Of a DNA stretch of 64,000 nt, positions 7,992 through 15,782 are shown one piece after another. The number at the start of each line of letters is the position of its first letter. Position 1 is the first letter of the stretch. Below the pieces are notes generated by a model. It made no database searches. It was not told the origin of the DNA and saw only the letters and a program-made list of their open reading frames with translations. The stretch is from an uncultured Bacilli bacterium (lineage in GTDB: Bacteria; Bacillota_I; Bacilli_A; RF39; UBA660). The position numbers were made by a program, and so were the translations under genes. The stretch is taken from contig CANQIL010000005.1 in NCBI GenBank assembly GCA_947624045.1, forward strand, positions 1-64,000. Reading direction: 5' to 3'.

Positions 7992-9986
7992 ATGAATAAT
8001 AGAAAAACTAAATTAATTATAATAGCTTGTCTTTGTGTAGCAGTATTAGGGTTATCTATTGGATATGCCTTGCTTTCAGCTAGTTTAAAGATAAATGGTA
8101 CAGCTAAAGTAGAAGCTAAATGGGACGTAGTCTTTTTAGAAAATGAAATTGATACTGTTCCTACTGGTACAGCAGAGTGTAATATAGGTACTGTTACTGG
8201 TACTTCGATTGAAGGCATGAGTGTTGTTTTTAATAAGCCGGGTGATTCTTGTACTTTTACAGTGCCTGTTAAAAATATAGGTACAATTCCTGCTAGATTA
8301 GTAGATGTAACAGGCAAGAGTTCTAATTTAACATTTTTGGGTAAATCAGCTGATCAAGATATTCTAAGAAGTAATGTAACATATGAAGTAAATTATGGAA
8401 CAACTCAAATAAAAGGTACAACTGATTTTTCTACTATTCCTGTCTTGAATGAAAAGGCAAAAGAAACAGTAACATTAAAGGCAACATTTTTAAATTCGTC
8501 TACGGAAATGCCAACAGGAGAAGTAATAATAGGCGGATTAGACAGAGCTTTTATTTATGAAAGTAACATAAATGGAGAGACTAGTGGTTCAATTACTCCA
8601 GTAGTAGATAATATTCCTAATCCACCTGAATTAAACGGTGATATGATACCAGTTTATTATGAAAAAATAACTGATAAAACAGGTAATTGGAAGAAAGCCG
8701 ATATAAATAATGAAAATAATAATTGGTATGATTATAGTAAACAACAATGGGCTAATGCTGTAACTATTGTTTCTGATAAACGTGATGAGATAAAGCAGGC
8801 AGGAGTAGGTACTTCAATTGATATAAATTATATAAATACCATGTGGGTATGGATACCAAGATACTCATATACAATAAAAAGCGAAGATGGAGAAAATTAT
8901 TTTGGTAAAGCTAGTTTTGGTAACGATAATCCAACTCAAGCTTTGCCTGGCGAAATAGATGTCAAGTTTATTTCTAAAGTAACGGAAACAGGAACTGCTC
9001 AATATACAGGAATTACACCAACCAATTGGCGTACCAACGAAGCATTTGACTTTGGAGGAGAAAAGAAAAATGGAATATGGGTCGGAAAATTTGAAACAAC
9101 TGGTAGTTTAGAAGGAGGTGGTCAAGCCTGTGTAGATGAGACATGTATTGTAAGTAATGTAACAATAAAACCTGGAGTAGAATCCTTAAGGAGTCAAACA
9201 GTAAGCAGTTTCTTTTATGCAGCAAGAAGTATGCAAAAAGATACCTCAACTTTCGGATTTAGTGCAAAAAGTGGCGACTTACATATGATGAAAAATGATG
9301 AGTGGGGAGCAGTAGCCTATCTTTCTCAAAGTAAATATGGAAAATATGGAAATAGTGATTATACAGGAGTAAATAAAGAAATATACATAAATAACGATAG
9401 TGGTTATATAACAGGACACAGTGGAGGAAGCCCAAGTGCAAGTAGTTCATCAACAAATTATGCCTACAATGATATGACTAATTTAGGTGAAGGACAAGGG
9501 CAAGTTGGACCTGGAGCTTCTACTACAGGAAACATTTACGGAATATATGATATGAGTGGAGGTTCTTTTGAATATGTAATGGGTACGCTAGAATATGATG
9601 AACAAGGAATAGAAAAACATAATGGGCAAATCGCGACAGGTTTATCAGGATTTAAAGGTCTAGATAAAAATGAAAGTACAACAGGAAACTATGACTTGCC
9701 TAATGCTAAATATTATAATAAATATAAAAGTGCTAATCCAACATCGAATAATTGGACATTAGCTAAACCTGAATCAGCCTGTAATGGTAGAATATGTTAT
9801 GGACATAATTTAAGTGAAACGTCAAATTGGTATAATGATACTAGTATCTTTGCTAACTACGATAAGCCATGGTTCAGACGTGGTAGTGGCTATAATCAAA
9901 CTACTGGTGCAGGAATTTTTTACATTTCTGTCCATACTGGTGGTTCAGACAATTTTAGCCCTTGTAGATTAGTTTTAACACCATAA
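7992..9986 (+). CDS. Secreted protein with FGE-sulfatase/C-type-lectin-like C-terminus (cassette 2)
   Basis: A 664-residue paralogue of the protein at 5581 with the same plan: SipW-type signal (MNNRKTKL, then LGLSIGYALLSASL), an N-terminal beta domain, a linker ending NIPNPPELNGDMIPVYYE, then a lectin-like half with MWVWIPRYSYTI, GIWVGKFETTG, NIYGIYDMSGGSFEYVMG and a C-terminus built on W-RG-AGIFY-CRLVLTP. Identity with the paralogue is high through the middle and collapses at the C-terminal surface positions. Its last ~45 codons are again dominated by NNY codons, but the composition shift is weaker than in cassette 1, and synonymous bases at structural positions differ, so the two ends were not copied recently from one template. 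The start has GAGGT upstream. It is preceded by a consensus promoter with operators. Confidence 0.8.
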   Translation: MNNRKTKLIIIACLCVAVLGLSIGYALLSASLKINGTAKVEAKWDVVFLENEIDTVPTGTAECNIGTVTGTSIEGMSVVFNKPGDSCTFTVPVKNIGTIPARLVDVTGKSSNLTFLGKSADQDILRSNVTYEVNYGTTQIKGTTDFSTIPVLNEKAKETVTLKATFLNSSTEMPTGEVIIGGLDRAFIYESNINGETSGSITPVVDNIPNPPELNGDMIPVYYEKITDKTGNWKKADINNENNNWYDYSKQQWANAVTIVSDKRDEIKQAGVGTSIDINYINTMWVWIPRYSYTIKSEDGENYFGKASFGNDNPTQALPGEIDVKFISKVTETGTAQYTGITPTNWRTNEAFDFGGEKKNGIWVGKFETTGSLEGGGQACVDETCIVSNVTIKPGVESLRSQTVSSFFYAARSMQKDTSTFGFSAKSGDLHMMKNDEWGAVAYLSQSKYGKYGNSDYTGVNKEIYINNDSGYITGHSGGSPSASSSSTNYAYNDMTNLGEGQGQVGPGASTTGNIYGIYDMSGGSFEYVMGTLEYDEQGIEKHNGQIATGLSGFKGLDKNESTTGNYDLPNAKYYNKYKSANPTSNNWTLAKPESACNGRICYGHNLSETSNWYNDTSIFANYDKPWFRRGSGYNQTTGAGIFYISVHTGGSDNFSPCRLVLTP

Positions 9987-9994
9987 TATTTATC

Positions 9995-10023
9995 TTGCCT
10001 GTCTTTTCATAAAATGCTATAAT
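9995..10023 (+). promoter_or_regulatory. Promoter of the P-type ATPase gene
   Basis: TTGCCT (9995-10000), 17-bp spacer, TATAAT (10018-10023). Confidence 0.7.
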
Positions 10024-10061
10024 TCTTTATGTAAATATAAGAATAAAGGGAGTTATGCTTT

Positions 10062-12686
10062 GTGAAAAGATTTTTTGCTTTAGAAGTAGAATCAGTAATT
10101 AATGATGTATCTGCCTCACTAACTGGCTTAACCGAAGAAGAAGCTACGAAACGACTACAAAAATATGGTAAGAATGAACTACCTAAGAAAAAGCCAGATA
10201 GTGTTATTAAGATATTTTTTCAAGAATTATTGGACCCAATTGTTTTAATATTAATAGTTGCGATAATTGCTAGTATAGTAATTGGTGAAACAATTGATGC
10301 GATTGCGATAACTTTAATTGTTTTAATAGACTTAATAATGGGTACTTTTCAAGAAAAAAAAGCTAATAATACCGCTTTAGCTTTAGCTAATCTAGTTAAA
10401 GAAAAAGTTAATGTCTTAAGAGATAATAAAGAAAAAGAGATACTTTCAACCGACTTAGTAGTTGGCGATATCATCCTTTTAACATCAGGGGATAAAATAG
10501 GAGCAGATATACGTCTAATAGAAACTCATAATTTTACAGTTGATGAGTCTGTTTTAACGGGAGAAAGTTTGCCGGTTGAGAAGAATTCTAAGAAGTTAGC
10601 TGATAAAGACCTAGCTATTGTTGACCAAACCAATATGATTTTTGCTGGTACTAGTGTTGTAACAGGAAGAGCTTTAGGTGTTGTCATTGGAACAAGTATT
10701 AATACCGAGATAGGTAAGATTGCCGATACGTTAAATAAGACAGAAGAAGAAAAATCTCCTTTAACTATTCGCGTTGAACAATTTTCTAAACAAATAACTA
10801 TTATTATAGTAGTAATTGCTTGTATAATTACATTACTTCTTTTATCTAAAGGTCTTCCATATAACGAAATTTTCTTATCAGTAATTGCTTTATCAGTTTC
10901 AGCTATGCCAGAAGGACTACCTCTTGCTTTAACAATGGCTTTAAGTATAGCTTCTAATAAAATGGCTAAGAAAAAAGTTATTGCGAAAAAGCTTCATTCA
11001 GTAGAAAGCCTTGGTAGTGTAACTGTTATTGCCTCTGATAAAACAGGTACTCTTACCGCTAATGAACAGACGGCTAAAAAGATTTTACTACCTAATGGCT
11101 ATGAGTATGATATTACCGGAGTAGGTTATAATATAAAAGGAGAAGTTGTTGGTAAAGAACTATCTTTGGCTAGAGAAATAGCTCTTTTAGGAGTTATCAA
11201 TAATGAAGCTAAATTTACTAAAGAAGAACAAATGGGAGATTCTATTGATATGGCTTTTTTAGTATTAGGTGAAAAGCTTAATCTAAATAAAGAAGATATT
11301 AATATCCTAGAAGTAATTCCTTATGAATCAGCTAATAAGTATTCAGCTGTTTTCTATGAAAAAGATGGAGAAGCTTACTGTACGATTAAAGGCTCACTAG
11401 AAAAAGTTTTAGAGTTTTGTAATAGCGTTAATTTAATAGATGCTAAAATGCCAAAACAAAAGCTAATTAAACAAAATGAATATTTAGCTAATTTAGGATA
11501 CCGCGTAATTGCTTTAGCTAATGCTAAAATTACTAAGAAAGATGAATATACTGAAAAAGACTTAAAGAATTTAACATTTATGGGTTTAGTTGGTTTTATT
11601 GACCCAATTCGTAAAGAGGTAATTTCTTCGATAAAACAATGTCATAGTGCTGGTATTAAAGTTTTAATGATTACTGGGGACCATCCACTTACGGCTTTTG
11701 CGATTGCTAAAGAATTGAAATTAACAGTTGATTATAAAGAAGTGGCTACTGGTGATGAAGTAGAAAAGTATTACTCAATGGGAGAAATAGCTTTTGATAA
11801 ATTTATTAAAGCTAAAAAAGTCTTTTCCCGAGTTGCGCCTTTACAGAAATTACAAATTGTTGAATCTTTAAAAAGACAAGGTGAATTTGTCGCTGTTACA
11901 GGAGATGGCGTTAATGATGCTCCAGCTTTAAAGACAGCTAATATTGGTGTTGCCATGGGTAGTGGTACCGATATAGCTAGAGAAACAGCTAAAATGATTA
12001 TAATTGATGATAATTTTAAATCAATAGTAAGTGGAGTTAGAGAAGGTCGTATTGCTTATAGTAATATCAGAAAGATTGCCTTTTTCCTTATTTCTTGCGG
12101 CTTAGCCGAAGTATTATTTTTCTGCCTATCAACGCTTTTTAATATGCCTATGCCACTTGTTGCGATACAACTACTTTGGTTAAATATTGTAACTGATGGC
12201 TTGCAAGACTTTGCTTTATCTTTTGAAAAAGGTGAAGATAATATTATGAAAGAAAAGCCTAGAAGCCCTAAAGAAAGCTTATTTGATAAAACACTATTTT
12301 CTGAAATTGCCTTTTCAGGTAGCGTAATTGGCATATTAGTTTTCATTTGTTGGTTTTATTTAATTAGAAAACTTCATTTAGATGTTAGTATTGCTCGAGG
12401 TTATATAATGGCTTTAATGGTATTTATTCAAAATATTCATGTCTTTAATTGCCGCAGTGAGAAAAAATCAGCCTTTTCTGTTCCACTTAAACAAAATTTA
12501 ATGATAGTATTAGCTGTCTTTGGCTCAATTTTCTTACAAATTATTGTAATGGAAGTAGATTTCTTAGCTTTATTCTTAAAAACAACACCAATTCCTTTTA
12601 TCCATCTAGTTTTCTTATTTGCTATTTCATTATTTATTTTAATAATTATGGAAATTTACAAGACAATTAAATATAAAAATACATAA
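10062..12686 (+). CDS. P2-type cation-transporting ATPase (calcium-pump-like)
   Basis: An 874-residue membrane pump that couples ATP hydrolysis to cation export. Seen: N-terminal cation-ATPase domain (SLTGLTEEEATKRLQKYG), actuator motif VLTGESLPVEK, PEGL ion motif in SAMPEGLPLALTMALS (M4), phosphorylation loop SDKTGTLT, KGSLEKVLEFC in the nucleotide domain, the hinge TGDGVNDAPALK, and about ten membrane segments including the four C-terminal ones. In M5 the calcium-binding Asn of SERCA-type pumps is replaced (FLISCGLAEVL against ISSNVGEV), while the M5 Glu and the M6 TDG are kept, so calcium specificity is likely but not certain. The start is GTG, with AAAGGGAG 9 bp upstream. It is monocistronic. 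Confidence 0.88.
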   Translation: MKRFFALEVESVINDVSASLTGLTEEEATKRLQKYGKNELPKKKPDSVIKIFFQELLDPIVLILIVAIIASIVIGETIDAIAITLIVLIDLIMGTFQEKKANNTALALANLVKEKVNVLRDNKEKEILSTDLVVGDIILLTSGDKIGADIRLIETHNFTVDESVLTGESLPVEKNSKKLADKDLAIVDQTNMIFAGTSVVTGRALGVVIGTSINTEIGKIADTLNKTEEEKSPLTIRVEQFSKQITIIIVVIACIITLLLLSKGLPYNEIFLSVIALSVSAMPEGLPLALTMALSIASNKMAKKKVIAKKLHSVESLGSVTVIASDKTGTLTANEQTAKKILLPNGYEYDITGVGYNIKGEVVGKELSLAREIALLGVINNEAKFTKEEQMGDSIDMAFLVLGEKLNLNKEDINILEVIPYESANKYSAVFYEKDGEAYCTIKGSLEKVLEFCNSVNLIDAKMPKQKLIKQNEYLANLGYRVIALANAKITKKDEYTEKDLKNLTFMGLVGFIDPIRKEVISSIKQCHSAGIKVLMITGDHPLTAFAIAKELKLTVDYKEVATGDEVEKYYSMGEIAFDKFIKAKKVFSRVAPLQKLQIVESLKRQGEFVAVTGDGVNDAPALKTANIGVAMGSGTDIARETAKMIIIDDNFKSIVSGVREGRIAYSNIRKIAFFLISCGLAEVLFFCLSTLFNMPMPLVAIQLLWLNIVTDGLQDFALSFEKGEDNIMKEKPRSPKESLFDKTLFSEIAFSGSVIGILVFICWFYLIRKLHLDVSIARGYIMALMVFIQNIHVFNCRSEKKSAFSVPLKQNLMIVLAVFGSIFLQIIVMEVDFLALFLKTTPIPFIHLVFLFAISLFILIIMEIYKTIKYKNT

Positions 12687-12749
12687 AACTTATGATGTTA
12701 TATTAGCAAAACATTTAAAAATAAAGTTTCCTACAATTAATTAGAGTTG

Positions 12750-12898
12750 TACGTAAGAAATTTAAGATACTATAAAAATTTGCTAGTGAATTTGATAATA
12801 ATAAATTTTTGCAAGGAGCCCTTGCAAAATTATCTTGGACTTCAATTACAACTATTATGGATGCCTTTATATTCATCGTCGCCCTTGTAAAAAACTAA
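12750..12898 (+). pseudogene. Remnant of a DUF1016 (YhcG-type) nuclease gene
   Basis: The 341-bp gap between the ATPase and tkt contains a decayed coding fragment. One frame (from 12756) gives RNLRYYKN. A shifted frame (from 12776) continues KFASEFDNNKFLQGALAKLS and then W-TSITTIMD before a stop at 12896. Together these follow the DUF1016 N-terminal pattern NL-Y-R-FA--Y-D-EFVQQ-LA-I-W-----LLDK. The frameshift, lack of a start codon and loss of the rest of the gene mark it as dead. The palindrome GCAAGGagcCCTTGC at 12811-12825 lies inside the remnant. The remaining bases up to 13012 hold only an 18-codon open frame behind an AAGGAG, which I do not count as a gene. Confidence 0.4.
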
Positions 12899-13027
12899 AA
12901 CAAGGAGTATAATTGTGAACATGAAGTGCTATAAAAAACAAAAAAAGTATGTTCAAAATGAACGCAAATAGACTAACAAATTTTTTAATTTAGAAATTGA
13001 TGTAATCTAAGTAAAGGAGGTTTTATT

Positions 13028-15016
13028 TTGCTTACAGATAAAACTTTAAAAGAAACTAATGAAAAAAGAATTATTGATTCTATTTCTACTTTAGCAATTG
13101 ATATGATTGATAATGCTCAAAGTGGGCATCCGGGAATTGCTTTGGGAGCAGCTCCTATAATTTATACGTTATATGCTAAACATTTACGTTTTGATGTTGA
13201 TAGTCCAACTTGTTTTAATAGAGATCGTTTTATTTTATCAGCTGGTCATGCTTCAGCTCTTTTATATGCAACACTATTTATGGCTGGTTTTCCTTATACT
13301 TTAGATGATTTAAAAGCATTCAGACAGATAGATTCTATAACTCCGGGCCATCCGGAGTTAAATCCCAAGTTAGGAGTAGAAGCAACAACCGGCCCTTTAG
13401 GGCAAGGTTTCGCTATGGCCGTTGGTATGGCAATGGCCGAAGCTAATCTTCGTAGTCGTTTTAATAAAGGCAAAAAGGAAATAATTGATTTTAATACTTA
13501 TGTCTTATGTAGTGATGGCGATTTAATGGAAGGAATTAGCTATGAAGCCGCTAGTTTAGCCGGTACTTTAAAACTAAATAAATTAATTGTTTTATATGAT
13601 TCTAATTCAGTTTGCTTAGATGGTAAGACATCAGATACTTTTACGGAAAATATTGCGATGCGTTTTGTTTCCTTAGGTTGGAATGTTATAACGGTTGATG
13701 ATGGCGAAGTTTATGAGCTAATTAATAAAGCTATTGAAGAAGCTAAGAGTAGTACTGATAAGCCTACTTTAATTGAAGTTAAGACAACTATCGGTAAAAA
13801 TTCTTTCTTGGAGGGTACTAATAAAGTTCATGGCAGTCCTCTTACAAAAGAAGATATTACTAATATAAAAGAAAAACTTAATATTCGCGATATTCCATTT
13901 ACCGTTTCCCAAAGTGCGATGGAAGATTTCCAAGCTTTAATTAAAGAAAGATGTCATAACTTAGTTAGTGATTTTGAAAAGAACTTTAAAGAACTAAGTG
14001 AAACTGAGCAGGAAGAGTTAAGCTACTTTATGAATAATGATAAGAAAATTGATATAAAAGAACTTATCTATAATCCACCCGAAGACAAGTGGGAGTCACC
14101 TCGTGAAACTTCTCATAAAATATTAAATTCTAATGTTTTAAAGATTCCTTATGTCATAGGTGGTAGTGCTGATTTAGCTAGTTCTAATCGTACCTGTATT
14201 GAAGATGGTGGCAATTTTTCTAGTAATGACTATCTAGGTAGAAATATTTTCTATGGTGTTAGAGAGCATGCTATGGGAGCAATTACTAATGGGCTAGCTT
14301 TATGTGGTTTTAGACCATTTGCTTCAACGTTCTTAAGCTTTAGTGATTACTTGCGTCCCGCTCTTAGAATGTCTGCTTTAATGAATTTAGCGCCTATTTA
14401 TATTTTTACGCATGACTCTATTAGTGTAGGAGAAGATGGACCAACTCATCAACCCGTGGAGCAACTACTTTCCCTACGTAGTATTCCTAATATGGATGTC
14501 TTTCGTCCAGCCGATGCCAATGAAGTAATTGGCGCCTATCGGGTGATTTTCTCAAAAAACAGCAACCCCTCAGTTATAGCTTTATCAAGAAATAAGCTAC
14601 CTATATTAGAACTAACTAAAGCTAACGAAGTAGAACGTGGTGGCTATATCCTATATGACCCGGAGAAGAAAGCTAATGGTATTTTAATTTCTTCCGGAGA
14701 AGAAGTTCATAGTGCCCTAGAAGTAGCTTATCGCTTAAAACCAAAAGGTTTTGAAATAAGAGTTGTTTCTATGCCTAACTTAGAACGTTTCTTAGCTCAA
14801 AGCCCTGAATATATCGAAGAAGTTTTACCAGTAGAAATTCGTAAGATTGCGATTGAAGCCGGAAGCTCCTATAGCTTTAGTAAACTAATTTTCAATGATA
14901 AATACTTAATTACTTTAGATAAATTTGGTGCTAGTGGTAAAAAAGAAGATGTTTATAAGAAGTTTGGTTTTGATATTGATTCACTAGAAGAAAAAATTGA
15001 AAATTTACTAAAATAA
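13028..15016 (+). CDS. tkt: Transketolase
   Basis: Transketolase (662 residues) moves two-carbon units between sugar phosphates in the pentose phosphate pathway using thiamine diphosphate. Seen: MIDNAQSGHPGIALGAAPI with the catalytic-site His, LSAGHASALLYA, ATTGPLGQGFAMAVGMAMAE, the TPP/Mg motif LCSDGDLMEGISYEAASLAG, then the pyrimidine domain with GVREHAMGAITNG and HDSISVGEDGPTHQPVEQL, and a C-terminal domain. The length is normal. The start is TTG, chosen because AAAGGAGG lies 7 bp upstream and no ATG fits. sirA and yneF homologues follow in the B. subtilis order. Confidence 0.96.
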   Translation: MLTDKTLKETNEKRIIDSISTLAIDMIDNAQSGHPGIALGAAPIIYTLYAKHLRFDVDSPTCFNRDRFILSAGHASALLYATLFMAGFPYTLDDLKAFRQIDSITPGHPELNPKLGVEATTGPLGQGFAMAVGMAMAEANLRSRFNKGKKEIIDFNTYVLCSDGDLMEGISYEAASLAGTLKLNKLIVLYDSNSVCLDGKTSDTFTENIAMRFVSLGWNVITVDDGEVYELINKAIEEAKSSTDKPTLIEVKTTIGKNSFLEGTNKVHGSPLTKEDITNIKEKLNIRDIPFTVSQSAMEDFQALIKERCHNLVSDFEKNFKELSETEQEELSYFMNNDKKIDIKELIYNPPEDKWESPRETSHKILNSNVLKIPYVIGGSADLASSNRTCIEDGGNFSSNDYLGRNIFYGVREHAMGAITNGLALCGFRPFASTFLSFSDYLRPALRMSALMNLAPIYIFTHDSISVGEDGPTHQPVEQLLSLRSIPNMDVFRPADANEVIGAYRVIFSKNSNPSVIALSRNKLPILELTKANEVERGGYILYDPEKKANGILISSGEEVHSALEVAYRLKPKGFEIRVVSMPNLERFLAQSPEYIEEVLPVEIRKIAIEAGSSYSFSKLIFNDKYLITLDKFGASGKKEDVYKKFGFDIDSLEEKIENLLK

Positions 15017-15065
15017 TTCAACAAAAATAGACTTTTCTATTTGCTACTATAAAAGTGGTGATAAT

Positions 15066-15503
15066 ATGAAAGTTTATTTTATTTTCAATATAAAAGATGA
15101 ATTTGTTAATCTTTACAAAGATAATAGTCAAGTTCTATATAATATTTTAAAACAAATTTATTATTTAAAAAAAGAAGAAGTAGAGTATGGTTATAATCTT
15201 TTTAGAGAACTAACTAAACCTATTGAAAAAGGTAAGATGGATAAAGAAATCTTTATTAAGTTACATAGAGAATTACCTTATATGAAAAGAAAAGATACGC
15301 ATATTTACAATAACTTATATAAAGATGAAGTAAGTCGCTTAACAATAAAGGGTAGTTATATAAAACTTAGTTTGGAACAAAACTTCTCAACCTTTTTAAC
15401 TATTCTTAATGGCTTTTCTAAAAACTTTTTTGTCTGTTCTTTTATGAAAGATACTTTTTTCTTTTTAAATGACTACTTAGAAAGAGAAAAAACACTTGTT
15501 TAA
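15066..15503 (+). CDS. SirA-like protein (DnaA inhibitor of sporulating cells in Bacillus)
   Basis: A 145-residue protein. It lies between tkt and yneF, exactly where B. subtilis carries sirA (yneE), and has the same size and a similar N-terminal pattern: an aromatic beta-strand MKVYFIFNIKDEFVN, a helical middle with LTKPIEKG, and a C-terminal beta region ending FMKDTFFFLNDYL. In Bacillus, SirA binds DnaA domain I and blocks new replication rounds on entry into sporulation. Whether this organism sporulates is not shown here, though a SpoIIM homologue is also present. The call rests mainly on gene order plus weak pattern similarity. A GGTGAT precedes the ATG. Confidence 0.6.
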   Translation: MKVYFIFNIKDEFVNLYKDNSQVLYNILKQIYYLKKEEVEYGYNLFRELTKPIEKGKMDKEIFIKLHRELPYMKRKDTHIYNNLYKDEVSRLTIKGSYIKLSLEQNFSTFLTILNGFSKNFFVCSFMKDTFFFLNDYLEREKTLV

Positions 15504-15546
15504 TTAAGAGAATTTATGTAAAATATACCTTAAGGAGATGATTTTT

Positions 15547-15756
15547 ATGTTTTGGGATATAATGCGTGTATTATTTGGATTGATTATAGGATTAGTTATA
15601 GGTTTTTTTGGAGCTAGACATTATATGAAAAAGTATTTTCAAAAAAATCCACCTATCAACAGAGATATGATTAAAGCTTTAATGATGCAGATGGGAAGAA
15701 AACCTAATGAAAAACAAATTAATCAAATGATGAAAGCGATGGAAAAATACCAATAA
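15547..15756 (+). CDS. yneF: YneF family (UPF0154) small membrane protein
   Basis: A 69-residue protein with one N-terminal membrane helix ([19 protein letters not shown]), then [20 protein letters not shown] and [17 protein letters not shown], which is the family signature almost unchanged from B. subtilis YneF. Its function is unknown. The ATG at 15547 is preferred over 15538 because AAGGAG ends at 15537. The stop codon lies in the loop of the terminator. Confidence 0.93.
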   Translation: MFWDIMRVLFGLIIGLVIGFFGARHYMKKYFQKNPPINRDMIKALMMQMGRKPNEKQINQMMKAMEKYQ

Positions 15757-15770
15757 AGGTATTTTTTCTT
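15745..15770 (+). terminator. Intrinsic terminator overlapping the yneF stop
   Basis: AAATACC (15745-15751) / GGTATTT (15758-15764) stem followed by a T-run. Confidence 0.7.
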
Positions 15771-15782
15771 GATATGTAAATT

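Noticed and set aside
12809-12898. A short hydrophobic peptide gene (type I toxin-like) starting at TTG 12809
   Set aside because: The same frame continues upstream of the TTG with residues that match a DUF1016 pattern, so it is better explained as part of a pseudogene.
12915-12971. An 18-codon open frame (GTG start) behind AAGGAG in the ATPase-tkt gap
   Set aside because: It is very short, lysine-rich and without hydrophobic or structured content, and it adjoins a decayed gene. Chance occurrence is more likely.
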